From Nemopilema nomurai (taxonomy: Eukaryota > Cnidaria > Scyphozoa > Rhizostomeae > Rhizostomatidae): a stretch of 64,000 nt of DNA. Each line of letters starts with the position of its first letter. The stretch's first letter is position 1. The stretch is taken from the NCBI GenBank assembly GCA_003864495.1, contig ML133422.1, positions 2,845,601-2,909,600 on the forward strand, read 5' to 3'. Of the stretch, positions 48,901-62,045 are shown piece after piece. The notes beneath the pieces are model-generated. The model had not been told where the DNA came from. It did no database searches and saw only the letters and a program-made list of their open reading frames with translations. The position numbers and the translations under genes are program-made.

Positions 48901-51900
48901 GTCTTCGCTGGGCACAATTGTTTAGCAACAGCTTCTGTAAACTCTCTTCCTACTTTTCTAAAATATCTCGAGGCTTAAAAGTGCATTCAACATTTTTGAA
49001 CAAGAATTGAAAACAAATTCATCCCTAGCTTAGGCCTCAGGTACAGGGTTTCGAAAGGGCAAAAAGATTAGAATGCAAAAATAAAAAGCATGTATGCCAG
49101 TTGAAGATGATGATGGGGACGTTGGTGAAATTGAGTAGAGAACAATTTGCTCTCAACAAAGGGAAGCAAAAATTCACATACTGGACTCGCCATTCATCCC
49201 TTGTACATCGTCAGAGAAGTCTCTTTGGTACTTCTGCAACAGGAAAATAATGTCAGAAACTCAATTATCAAATATGTGCGTTAAATAGTAGCTAGGCAAA
49301 TATGAATATAATTGATGCATATAAGAAATGAAATCATCTATATAATGAAATTAGAAAAAAGCTCAAATTAGCCAGCTTACCAATTTTGATTGCTTTCTTT
49401 CTACCTCTGCTTTCAGCCCATTTGGTACAGGTTCAGCCTTCAAAACCTTTTTCACGTTTTCCTCATCTGCCCAGTGAATAAATTGGAGGAACGATTCGTG
49501 TATAATCCCCGCCTTAAAAAGAAGATATACAAGGTCAAAATGAAACTTGCCATCAAAAATGTTCAGTTGGAAAATTGAGCGACATAGGCAATCTGATATG
49601 AGATGCTTATAATTCAAGAGGGACTGAATTACATAACAAAAGTAAAATACATAAAACATAATGGAGATGACAAAATTGACACTTCTAAAAAAATGCATGA
49701 AAAAATCAGAGCAGGGCATGAGGATGTTGGACGGACATTTTTTAAGAAGCTAAGGAAATCCCCCTCCCTATGCATAGAGCACGTGGACATCACTGACGCA
49801 AAACAATCATACTTCATCAAGAATGTCAATCCAGCAGGTATTTCATACGGAAAACTTGACCCAAAAAATCATCACGTTGAAAATAGAATTCAATAAACTT
49901 ATTCAAATTGCAAAAGTGCATAAACTCAAAATACCTGACAGTATCCTAGGTAATCTCGGACAGATTCGGACACATAAAGGACTTTGAGGTCTTCGGTGAT
50001 GACAATCAGAAAGCCATCCAGAGCCTAAATGAAGTAAAATAACAATTAGCATCTTGTTGCCTCATACTGGTGCTTCATACTTCATGGCAACGAGTCTGCA
50101 GAAAAGTCCATGTTAATAATAATTAAAAGATTGAGAACCAATTTTGTGATGTCCTCGAATTATATTTTTAAAGCAAAATGAGCCAAAGCTTTTGCCATTG
50201 TGGAACAGTTTAAACAGCCTCGTTCTTCTCAGCACAGTTTAGCAGCTTCCAATGCAAGATAATTTTAGAAAGGAAGAAATGTCATGTGACTTAAAAGTCG
50301 ACTTGGACGGCTCTTCAGTCAAGTTGCCGTTCGCCACGTGGCTAAACGCTTTGGATTGCTGCAACAACAGACCCGGGTCACCGATTCAAATGCTATTTTT
50401 CAAATAAATGAAAATGACCCAAAGCACAGGATAGATCCCAAATTAAATGGAAGTCAATTCAACTAGGACTTAATCTCGAAGGAAAGACTTTTAATAGCAT
50501 TTTTCTGGGGCTTTTCATGCAAACCGTGTTTCCCTTATTATATTGCAATGTCGATGAGCTGGGTTTGATCTTGGAAATGCTAAATAAATCTTTCGCGACA
50601 AAGACTCGTAAATTTAGATTCAGGCGCAGCGGCTCATGACACCTGAAGATGACCTCTTGGCAAAGCTTTATGCAATTATTGGATCTTGTTATGTTCTGAG
50701 CAAGTATTTAAATATTTATTGAAAGAAAAGGAGAACCGTTATCTAACATTCCATTCTCATACAGGGTGATATTTTGTGAATCGAGAAGTATTTTGAGTTG
50801 TTGGCGGAAGAATCAACCGGACCTTCACAATGGGGCTTGTCGTCTGTTTTTTATGCGGTAGACGCTCGGGAGCTTGGTTATAGTTCAAGGAAGTTTATCT
50901 CCCTAGTCCATGCTCGGAATGTTTTGATCCACGTCCCAGAGTTTCAGGGCTTGTCAGTGGGGAGAGTCCAGTCCCCCACAATGTTCACGATTTTGATAGA
51001 GGGCGGGGCAACAATGGCAAGCTATGTATTCCTGATGCTTGTAATCACACCAGAAAAAAGGAAACCTTGATCATTTAAGAATGTGTGCAATAGGATAGTT
51101 AAAAGGTGATTTGCAGATCGAAGGCGAAGACACCGAATATAGAAAATATCAATGATATTACGCATAAGAGAACGTTATTGGGTGTGCTGTTGCATGTGGA
51201 TTGAGGCCCATAAAGACATGCCTCCCTGGTGTTATTTCGCTTCAATGCTATTTCTGCACTGCTGAATCACGAGGGGAATGCCCGATTGTCTTGTTTGTGG
51301 AGAACGCGGAATGGGGTGGGTGAACATAACCTCCTTCAAAGATGGCTAACGAGGGGGTGGACCTGTTTTCAACAGGTGTGTCTATACACACTCACGAAGG
51401 TTTGCCCATGATTGTAATGTGTGCTAACAGCATGGGATGCATTTCGAGTTATGGCCAGATAGGGCATCGACAGCTCTTGGCTTTCAACAGACAATGCCGT
51501 TGTAAAAGACGAGCTGAAAACACTCTAATTTTGTTTTCGTGGATGCAAATAATGAGTGCATTGTCTGGGTCGTTAACCAGGGGATGTTGTTGTCATATCT
51601 AAATAAATGCCCGCCTGATCACAAGAAAAGGGAGAAATGACACCAGCAGGTTCTCTTGATAACACTAATACGATTTGTTTGAACTTTGAAAAGGCATGAC
51701 CCGATTCCAAAGCTCTTTTCATGAATCCTAGTGATTAAAATTCATTTGGACAAGTTTTAACCTGTCTCAAAAGCAACGAGACGTTTGCTATACACATAAT
51801 GTAGAAAAGCCTTGCCAATTATTTGCAGAGATCAGAAGCAAGACGGCTTCCATTCACTTTTTAGAGTGAATTAAGAGACCAATAGGACTGGGAGATTGGT

Positions 51901-54900
51901 CAAAATACCACAGCCAAAGGTATATGGAGACCTTGAAGCTGGCGGCGAGGAAGGGGGCAACCAACCTTAAAATTGGCCTAACAAGCTTGACCTCACAGGG
52001 CTGCTAGGCCACCAACGTCACTTATTAATACAAATGCCCCCAAATCTGTCTTGTCCCTTGTGCAGTCTGGTACACTGACGGTATTTCTCAATGATTGCCA
52101 ACTGTTACGCATTAACTTTAACAGGCAACAGAGCCGAGTGTTGCGAAATTTCTTAAAATATGCAAATATTTACAAAATGAATTGACAGCGAAGGAGCGGA
52201 ATGACCAACCTGGAGGAAGAATTCAGTCAGACACGTTTCCTCCAATATTCCTTTGTAAATCTCGCTTCTGTTTAGCGAGTCTCTTTTTTCATTAGGCATG
52301 TCATCTTGATCAGCAGGTAGGGCATCTAAAGAGAAAGCAATTATCAATAACTGAATCTAAAATATCAACCAGATAATAATATTAATAATAATAATAAAAT
52401 CACAATACAAAATCTTATTGATACACTGTATATGGCCTAAGCAAAGGTATCCACCGGATAATAATAATAATAAAATCACAATACAAATCACATTGATACA
52501 CTGTATATGGCCTAAGCAAAGGTATCCACCAGATAATAATGGAAACATTTCATTTTCAATTCAACTTAAACTACAACTACAAATCTCACTATTACAAGGT
52601 AATTTGCAATTGGCTAGCCTGGTTTTACAAGAAAAAACTATAACAATCGTAAGGTAAAAGGAAAAACTGAGAAAAATAAAATAAAATAAAACAACTAAAG
52701 TTAAAAAGGAATTAATATTAATAATAATATTAATAATAATAATAATAATAATAATTATAATAGCAGAGTACAAAGTTACATTCATATACTGAATATGGCC
52801 CTAATCAAATATATACACCGGGAAATCACTGAGGTTGTTTGCATTGCACATGAGCATGGCTGTGCTGGGTTTGTCGACAAACATTACGCCAATGTTTTTA
52901 GGTAAAGCCTGCTCCTTCTAAACAGAGAGAGAGCTCCGAACTTAAGTCAACCATTTTGCTTGTTTAATTCTAAGAGTATGTATACGTTGCGCCAAGAAAA
53001 AATAATTAATCTACTGCAAGAATGTGTGAAAATTAGATGCTTTTAAGGTTCCCGTGACTTAACATTAAGAGGATGACTTGAATATGATTGCCTGCGCATT
53101 GTCAATAGAGCTGAATTTTCAACTGTTGACTGTTCAATAATGATAAAAATCGAAAACCGCAACAACAAAAACAGAGACTTTTTCAGCATTTGATGCTGAA
53201 ACCTTAACATTAAAACTTAAAAAAAAGACAGTGATAAAAAGTATCCCCATACTGTTGTTTTTCTTTCCCTTGAATAAGAATGATATTGTTGCTATCGTTG
53301 CTTATTATTACTATTTCTCGCTCCATTCAAAGCCGCGACTTCAAAGTGCACCATTATGCATTGGCTTGGTAGCAAAGCGAAGAGGCTCAGCTAAGCTTAG
53401 TCGAATACCATCAGTCTTCTAATTATTGCCTGTTTTTTACGCAGTTAAGTGGTGAATGTAACAAAATATCCAAGTTAATTAAAGTGCTTTACACTTAGGC
53501 CAGTTTACTTACATGTATGCAATGAAAACGTTTTAAGACGCATAAACATGGTCGCTGGTGCTTGAAAACCTGTTTGACACGTGGGTAGAAAGCGATACGG
53601 GGTGCCTACACGCCCTGCACCCCTCGTCCACTCTTCCCCATTGATTTCAATAGCAAGAAGCTAATTTGCAAAATTTCAAAATGGTAGCGCTTCAGCCAAT
53701 CAAAAGATTATCCCGCTATGCTGATGCTTACAAACTGCTAAACTGGTTGTCTGGAGATCAGTCACAAAGGTCTGGATCATCTCCACGCCAAGTGCTGAGC
53801 GGAGAGCCAAGCAAAACGTGTGCTTCGTCGTTGTTGGTTGTTGCTGCTGTCCTGTGCTCTGAAGTGGCTACGGGCACCGAAAGTTGAATGAAAGGGACAA
53901 GGACAGGTGTATAACATATAAATTAGAGATTTCAGGGCAACTATATGAGAATAATAACTGTTTCGCAGTACCAAAACCTTACAAAATCGATAATTACTAA
54001 TGCCAGAATTAATAGTCTTCATGTGCCCAGCAAAACCTCTGCGATAGAGCATATTGACAAAATATCATGATAGTGGTGAAGTTTGCGTTGACTTTGGAAC
54101 TCTTGCATTTTGCAACTAAGATTGGGAAAGAATTTCAATATGTATGGTTTTAGATCTGTTAATTGTTTCTTTAGATGAACGTGATAAAACACCAAATTGC
54201 ATTTATCTCTATGCTTTGCCTAGTCTGTATAAGTGAGTAAGTATAGAGTGCAAATAAAAATTAGAAGCATAGACATTGTCTCCGTGCGAAATATGATAAA
54301 ACAACAGAGACGGTGATATGAATATAAATTGGAGGGGGAAGGGGTTGGGGGCAAAATTTTACGAATATGAAAGGACTTGGTAGAGGCAGCCACCCCTAAA
54401 GATTTTGATAATAAAATCATAGTCTGCTCTCTTCTAAGCAAAACAAAGTACAGAATATTACCAAAATAAAGTACAACCTCTTTTCATTCTATTCATGTGC
54501 TTCTTCTATTTCTTTCTAAATGGCCTTTAAACATTTTGCTCTACAAAAAGTGGGGACCACTCACATATACATTATTCATTTGTTACAATAAAAAGCAATT
54601 CCCCTCTTCTAACGTTAACAGAAGAAAAAATATTGAGTAGAAGAATGTCAAAAATTTTGTTGGTGGATGGTTTTTGCCCCTGAAATGGGTATCGTATGAT
54701 TGCCCACCCTAAAATCACTGGCCTAGCCACAGTAAAAGAGCCTTTAGCTTGATATTACTGGATCTTAGTGCAGTTTAACGATTAAATGCCTCATAAAAGC
54801 GATATGTCCTGGAGTTGAAGGGCTTTTGCGATAGAGTTCTTTAAAAAACTAATGCTTCCCGACTAAGGTCAGGGGTCGGTATGTTTCGTGCGGAACGTTA

Positions 54901-57900
54901 TCGCGTTCCAGACAGCAATATAAATTTGCATAAAAACCAGACAGTTGTTGTGTCTGAGCAATGTCGGCCTATTGGTCAGTCACACAAATCTCGCCGTTGT
55001 ATGCAAATCTTTCCGTCTAACATGCCGAACTCAGCACTCGAGCATCTTGTTTTTGCAAACTAGACTTAACTTGCTTTGACTTAGATTTATTAAGGTTCGT
55101 GTCAGAATACAAACATCTGCTCTCGTCAAAATCCCAGTTAGGTTATCCTTAGGCGAAGGCTAGTGAAACTGGTCATTCCCTTAATTAAAGTGTGTGTAGA
55201 GTTCTTGATATTTCTCACGCTTCGTATTGGAGCTGTCAAAATGAAAAGGAAAACAAATCGGGCAAGTGTTATACGGACAATTAAAATTCTCAAGATGAAA
55301 TTTTTGATCACTGTTCAAAATACTGTGATTATAGTCTTACGGGTCACCAAGTCTCTTTACCAAGTCACGCAAGCTGCCGTGTCGTGTGGACATTTCGGGG
55401 CCATTCACTGGAAACCAACCAAATTAACGCAAATGTCCACATCCATGGCATTGTCAAAGTAAAAAAACTGATTAGCACAATTCTTAACAATTGATCAAAC
55501 CTAAAGCATTTCCTTGGATATCTAATCGGAAGGGGTGCCAATCCATATAAATCTTGCAAAAAACAAGAACATTTGCCACACCCTTGCAAGGGTGACAAGT
55601 TGATTTTGAGAAGCCCCCGAAACTATGTGCATCTTTGAAGATTACACGCTTTTTTATAAGGAACCTACCTCAAGGCCTAGTTTCAAAAGCTCCTTACTCG
55701 TAGACCTCAAATCATCAGATTTTAGTACCAAAAGTTCCTTAAAAGTTCTTAAATTTTCGCTGTTCATCAAGCCTTAGCACTCAATAGAGAAAGGGGCGAG
55801 GCAGCATATGCAGAAACTATTCAACGAAGCACTTGACACACGAATAGCAAACAATCTATGCGAGTAGTGGCTGAAAATGAATGGAACCGGCTTTTTAGTT
55901 TTTGATGCTTGCAGTTATAAAAAATTTTCAAATCGAAAAGTTCCTTAGGGATTTCATTTTCAGTAGTAAAAGTTCTTTAAATATTTCGGCCTTCTACATG
56001 GAGGTTCCTTATAAAGTGGTTCCTTATAAAAAAGGATGTAGTTTGGTTGAGATTACTTTGAAGAAGATAAAAGGTCTTTAATTGCTTATAAACCTAGAAC
56101 CTGGAGGTAGATGTTTATATCTTGACAAGTATGTGATTTGATGAGACCAAATAGTATATTATTTTACTGTTTTCTCCGTTCTGTTGTCTTTCACCTATTC
56201 TCCTTCCAGATTTTATTCTAAAAGATACTCCTAAAAGTAATTCTGAATATAGTGTATACTGTGTTAATGAGAGATTTTGCTAAAACGCTATAAAAAATGT
56301 ACTTCTGGATGCAAAATATACTCCACAATGTTGTACTCAGGTTTTTTGCGAAAATATTATCTACCGGTAATCTCGATCTAATCTGTAATTCGTGACAGGC
56401 CAAGAAAGAACTTTATAGGATACTTTTTCTTCGTTGCTCAGGAGTTTTCCATTCAAAACATTTCCATTATGTATTAATCAAGCAAGTGAACTTGTCACAA
56501 ATCACACCTGTTACAAAAGAGACTAGAGCCTTCTCAAATGAATTAACCAACAAAACAATTCAAGTTGGCATTAAACGGAGAAAATGGAATATTCCTTAAG
56601 ATCGAAGCATCAAAAAAGACGATAGAACCTCGAAAATGACTGAACATTTGGTTGGTTATTGGTACACTAGAACAACTTGTAAGAACACTATTTTCTAAAC
56701 TTGTAGAAAGCTGAAAACGAAATGAATTAAAAACTGTAGTGAGATTCTTAATATTTCTCCTGTCTTTTGTAGAGTCTAAAGCTATTAAAATCTTGAATTA
56801 TATTTTCTTCCAGTCTACCAGCTAGTCGCTTTCCTCAAATAACGATGGAAGCGAATTGGCAACGGCCTTAAATTATATGAGAAAAATTACGCCATTTGAG
56901 TACATTTCTTCTATTTACGCTCCTATACTGTTAAGAAAGATTGCCAACAGCATGGTCCTTTTTTTAAAGATAAATTAAATTGAAAACAACCAGGCAAATT
57001 TAGATTCCTTTTCCTTACAAGGAGTAGTGTGTCCTTTTCCTTACAAGATTGTTCATTCCCTTCCCGTTAAAAATTTTATGTTACTTTTAAGCGTTCACAT
57101 TTGCAATAATATAAACCAGTGGAACACTTTTGAAGGCTAACAGGTTTTGATCTGAAAACTTATGTTCGGGTCGCAAATTTCATGTTTGGTCATAGGCAAC
57201 AGGATTTCTTACGGAGAATTATAGAGAGTTCGGAAAAATAACCGACCCGAGTGGGAAATTTCATGATTCTGCGCAAATGTATTCGCTATGTGGATTGCCA
57301 GCTGATACGATTTGTTGGAATTATTGAACATATTGAATTGGAATTATTTTACCTCTGAACAAAAAGTAACAGTATTGGTGTTGTAAATTACTCTGTCTTT
57401 TACTATAGTTTTAAGTTGAGAATGAGAAGTTGGCCGTTTGAGAGTATTTGAGTTTCAAAATTAATAGAGCCCGCAGTGTATGCAGCAGTAGGGAAATCGA
57501 TACAAAAATAAACCAGGGAAAAATTGAATTAGAAGGCAACTGGCGAGATTTTCAGTAAGTATATTTGCAATAAATAAGGAATCAGTATTTAGCATTTGAA
57601 AGGGCTTTCTTCCAAGTGAACTATCAAATGAACCTGGTAGAAACCCGCTGTCTTTTCCTTAAAAATTATAGGGTATTGCTCCCGATTCTCCGAATTTACT
57701 TCAATTATCTAATGAGATTGAAAGTGTTGAAAAAAATTAAGATTGCAGAAGGTTAGAAATGTTCCAGTTTAGAGCTCAACCAGATTCAACAGCAATTTAT
57801 TAGAACGAACTAGAAAAGTTTCTTGCTTCTCGCTGCATCAAGAAAAACCGAAATCAACTTTCGTTGCAGAAACCTTTCATTGCTTCTGAAAAGTGAACTG

Positions 57901-60900
57901 GAAAACAAAACTTTCAAGATTCTAGCTACATTTGAACGACAGCAAAAGGCAAGCGTATGACATTCATTTTCGAAACAGAATTCCGAGATAGCCAGAAATA
58001 GATAAGTTGGAACTATTTTTCCTCTCAAAAAACTTTTAACTATCACTCCTGTGCATAAAATGTATAAAAGACGATTTTAAAAAAGTCTTCAAACGATTTC
58101 ACTTGATTGCTAATTCAATTTCAAGTTAGAGGGAGGTGTATTCTCCTGCCCCTCAAGATGAGTGGCTCAGAGCAAGAAATGGAGCATCTTAAGATTGTTG
58201 GACCTATCCTTCTATTTTTTTGAGAATTTATTCGCTGTGCATTCCTTCCGTGCACTGCATTCTGAAGGAAAGACGGAACCTAGCAAGAAAACTGCCCAGC
58301 AGATCTTTAGAGATGTTTTGTTGATGTGTACTGAGTATTTAGAGAGAGAAAACTAGGAAAAACACGTTTTCAAAGCAAAAAATGAAAAAATGGCTTTGCA
58401 AGGTGCAGAAGTGGTGGTAGAAACGCATCTCTTTTACAACATACAGTTTCGTTCTGGTGAAAGCCGATTTTGTTACGTTGAAAAATGAATTGAAAAAATC
58501 AATCAATTGAAAAAAAGAAAAAGAAAAAGAAATATATATGTGCCTAAAATCATTTTTTCACAAAAATACAGAGCTACGTGATAAATGGCCTTGAACTTCA
58601 GGGCGCATTGCAACGAAATTATAAAATGCGCAAGGAGCTACGAAAAATGAATTTTTAGAAACATCAGGAAAGTTAACAAAGCCAAATGTTGCCTATATTT
58701 CGTCTGAAAAAATAATGAACTGAGAAAAAAATGGTGCATTTGACTCGTATGTTTCTGGACAATCAAGGTAAGGAACAAGGCCAACGATTGATTTGGTAGA
58801 AACGTCTGTTTAAAAGGTATAGTTACTCAAAAAGAAAACTTTAAAAGATGAGAGGACGTTGAGGAACCTCTCATTGTAAAATTTACTATCAGACAAGTTA
58901 GGCTGTACATGCATTTTTCATGATCAGTTTCTGTTGGTGATCGCCTGGACCTTTTTAGCATTAGACCCAGGAAAAGTTAAAACATTCTAAAGCGACTAGG
59001 CCATTGGTTTATCTATTGTGAAGGCACACGCACTTCAAGGAAAACAGTATAATCAAATACATTTAGAGGAGCAAAACAAAATGCGCTGGTCATCAAAGGT
59101 CCACTTCTAGAGATGAAGACCAATGTACAAAGTTGTGTATTTATGAATTGCATAACTTTAGTCAACACGTGTAATGGAATGGACTCAGACATATGCGCTG
59201 CTCATTAAAGGACAGCAGTGCTACCAAACTTAATTGTAACACATTTTATTCATCATAAATCTACTTCGTATGTCAGATCAACTAGAGAGACTTGACTTTC
59301 AAAAATGGCCTTTTTTCTTTTCAAAGTTCATCTCTATTCCGTTTCACAAGTAAACGCCTTCTTCGCAGCTCTAAAGGCGCTCTGATCACTGGTTATCTCG
59401 ATAGATGATCTGGATTTTATCTACGATTTTAAGGAATTGCTTGCACGAGGAGAAAAAAAGAGGTTTCTGGACTTCTAAAACCGGCCTGGCAATGAACCTC
59501 ACACATTTAGACTGATTCATGGCTTTTAATGGACTGATTCAAAAATTACGTGGAATTTTTCCTGGTACAATACTTGGCATCAGTAATGGAAAATTACAAA
59601 AATTAAGCTTTTTTATTTATCATAAAGGTTTTACGTTTTGAAATTCAATTTCTTGTAATATCAGCAACATAGCTGAACACACTGATAAATGATGGGTGGA
59701 ATCTGCCGAGTATTCACAGCCCATTTGAGCTTTGCAAGAGATCAGGGAAATTTCAAAATTGCAGTTGGTTGAATTATTGATTAAGCTTTTAAGTTAACTG
59801 AATTTATTTTAAAAAATTGGAAAGCAAGGTAGACACTGGCTACAAAGTATGGGGCCTGGAATATCAGCGTGTGAATTTCCAGTTCTTGGCTTGGAACATT
59901 TGAATTTTTTACTTGGTTGTCAAATGATGAGAGACTACATTTCAAACTACAAACTGTATCTAAAATTAACAGTAGATAGGACATACCTTTGAAAAAGCTT
60001 TTCGCCCGAATATAACTGACGGCAAGGCGGAGAATGGAGCTTTTGTCAAGTTTGGCGATGACATTTTCCGGGAAGGGCAGCAGTTTTGCCAAGTTGTTGA
60101 ATTCAATGTTCACACGATCCCGATGTCTTTTGGATGCATTTCCTCTGCAAATGGAAATTAACAGTCGGGTTGGCATAAACACGAGGGGCTTACATTTAAA
60201 TACTTCTAGTTATGGCTTATTTTGCTAATTTTGATCTGGACCACTTTGACTTTCTGTTGTAAATTCTATCCTAAAATAGTGACTGGTTTCTTTGGACAAG
60301 GAGCAGTAAATGAATCAAGAACATTTGCATACCAAGAACAAGAAAACTCATCAAAAAAAGACTCACAACCTATACTTTTCAATGGAATTAGATTCGATTA
60401 AAGTTCATTCTCTCCTTATAACGCTCTTGAAAAAATCACACAAAACAGCAAATTTCAAGAGCAAGTCCTTGTTGGCTATGCCTTGAAAAGATGGCGAGAA
60501 AAGTGGACTTTTAATAACGGATTTTAATGTCTTCGCGAAACGCCAGAGTGTGTCAATTAACTAAATGTTACTTGAAAGTTTTTGAAACGGATGCTGGACG
60601 CTTCGGTAGCTAGTATCCTGGGTCTATCAAAACTGACCTTTTAGTGCAAACTAGATTTGTTCTTTTTAACAATCAATATTGAATCTGCCTTTCTAAACAC
60701 ACACCTCCATTTTGGTCGTCCAAAACCAGATGCATATTCTTATGCTTTGGAAAATCAAATATGCAATGGGAGATGGCCAGTCAATCACGCAAACGAAAAT
60801 TCCAAAAATTTCCAGAAGGCAACATATTAAAGCAAGCTTGAAACTACTTTAGTTTCTATTTTCAAAGAATAATACCAATCTTTTTGAGATTTTAGGTTTA

Positions 60901-62045
60901 AGACATTTTTACGCCCTAAGATCCGAGGAATGGCAGCCGCTCTAGGACATAAAGGAACAAGGAATTCCCTTTCTGTTTTCAGCCCTAGCTGAACTGTGAG
61001 CAAAAGCAATATGATGTTAAACTTAGAAAAATATTGACACCTCCCCTTAGCATCCAAATAGCCTCATTTCAATATGAAATGCTTAACTAATGTTTAAATT
61101 AAATTTCTGGTTTGGACTTTGCATTGCTTGTTTTCAAGTCCTATGTTAAGCTGGCCTGAAGGATCTCTCTAATTTTTAACTCGTTCCTAATTTCTCGACA
61201 ACTCACATCATACCAACTTACATCGCTGAAACGCCCCCAAAACGTTTTAGATCGCTTGGACTAATTCCTTTCAAAATTGAAGCTACAGAGAAGCTTTCAA
61301 GTGCATTTTTCACCTTTTCAGAGTCACATCCTTTACCTGGCAAGCCTATTAACAGAGGACACGTTGAGTTTTTAGGCAAGTAAAGTAAACAGTTGGAAAA
61401 AGCTGGGAATTTCCCAACAAAAGTCACGTAATTTCACCAGATTCGTAGCCATTTTTGATCAATTCAAATTTTAACGTTTTGGCTTCTGCAAACGTGATTC
61501 ACGCGGCGGCCCAAATATGGCGGAATTAGCCACTGGTTCTTCAACATCTTGCTTACAAAGAGTGGTACCTTAAAGTAAATGATGATGTGACTTTCTTTGG
61601 TGAAATTTTCCTTGCCCCCAGAAATCAATCTTTTCTTGGAGATTTGGATGAAAAAGCCCTAGACCTTAACGAATAAAAAGCAGCATTGTCGAAACAGATT
61701 TTTGCTTTGCCCCACAGTAAACCCCATATGACACAAACAATGACCTCCTCTCCTCGTGAGCACAATAAACCTTTCTACACAAGCCAAACAATCGAGCGAA
61801 TCTGACGAAGCTATCAGAGAAGCATTTCCTTCTCTAAAGCACTCATGGCTTGAGATGTTGGTATTCCTTGCTGAAAATAATGCCGTCTTGAAAACTAGAC
61901 ACAACAGTTGCTTGGTCTGATACAGCTGCTTAGCTGTCTGGAAAAACTTCAAACTCCTTCGCACTCCTTCATAAGCGTATCTCCCTTACCCTGTGAATTT
62001 CTTCTTTCTCTTCGCTTGAATTTGGTTTGTATTGCTAACCATCAT
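45902..62045 (-). CDS. AHR-like: AHR-type bHLH-PAS transcription factor lacking PAS-B
   Basis: Ten exons in transcript order: 62045-61990, 60144-59987, 52325-52210, 50024-49935, 49512-49381, 49233-49182, 48639-48554, 48143-47965, 47552-47127, 46796-45902 (stop). All phases agree and the product is about 729 residues. Exon 1 starts with two in-frame ATGs and encodes a basic run (AKRKKKFTG). Exon 2 is the bHLH ([40 protein letters not shown]), very close to AHR. Exons 3-8 give PAS-A ([69 protein letters not shown]). Thereafter the frame runs straight into low-complexity, Ser/Pro/Gly-rich sequence with an acidic serine patch; no PAS-B exon is visible and the short introns leave no room for one. 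AHR without PAS-B is the layout of the AHR repressor. It would act in the nucleus with ARNT at XRE sites. Whether it is an AHR that lost PAS-B or a true repressor is open. Confidence 0.93.
47911..47941. repeat. 13-bp duplication carrying TGACGT motifs
   Basis: The word AGAATGATGACGT occurs twice in tandem after an ACGT, giving three ACGT cores in 31 bases, 24 bases from an AHR-gene splice donor. TGACGT is a CRE half-site, but position in an intron makes function doubtful. Confidence 0.6.
50025..52209. other. Intron of the AHR-type gene
   Basis: Mostly featureless, apart from a less AT-rich stretch at about 50800-51600 with several overlapping plus-strand open frames. These include a 90-residue one at 50798-51070 with no recognised domain; the part from 51150 is listed separately. 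Confidence 0.6.
51150..51600 (+). pseudogene. Possible decayed coding fragment inside AHR intron
   Basis: Three plus frames stay partly open in turn. One contains [16 protein letters not shown], which is shaped like the start of a Ly6/uPAR domain (LxCYxC...C); another, further on, has [12 protein letters not shown]. They are interrupted by stops and would need frame changes to join. A broken gene or retrocopy fragment is one reading, chance another. Low confidence. Confidence 0.2.
52360..52825. repeat. Trinucleotide tract with 75-85-bp tandem units
   Basis: Units 52371-52455 and 52456-52530 are near-identical (ATA/AAT tract, then TATGGCCTAAGCAAAGGTAT, then CCACC). A third, diverged copy follows a long TAA tract at about 52730-52825 (TATGGCCCTAATCAAA). 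The length difference between the first two comes mainly from the trinucleotide run. Confidence 0.85.
55650..56033. mobile_element. Short TIR element (MITE-like), copy 2, inverted
   Basis: A 384-bp element bounded by TTTTTTATAAGGAACC and its exact complement, matching the element at 27409-27786 in reverse orientation. It lies in the long AHR-gene intron. No open frame. On the plus strand both copies are preceded by ACACGC, which may be part of a longer terminus or a coincidence. Confidence 0.8.
61222..61402 (-). other. Orphan exon-like open frame in AHR intron 1
   Basis: Starts after a good acceptor (AAATTCCCAG), stays open for about 60 codons (includes [17 protein letters not shown] and [10 protein letters not shown]) and ends at a consensus donor GTAAGT. 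Composition looks coding, but its phase does not fit between AHR exons 1 and 2 without a stop, so it is not part of that model. No family recognised. Confidence 0.25.

Larger units (their letters stand above)
52326..59986. other. 7.7-kb intron of the AHR-type gene
   Basis: Contains the trinucleotide-rich tandem repeat at its 3' end (52360-52825) and the second ~380-bp TIR element (55650-56033). Other frames, such as 53666-53887 and 55163-55462 (+), show no domain. A purine tract lies near 58510. I see no further exon of the host gene and no independent gene. Confidence 0.6.

Noticed and set aside
55163..55462. 99-residue plus-strand frame
   Set aside because: No motif, lies in an intron of the opposite-strand AHR-type gene, and composition matches surrounding intron.
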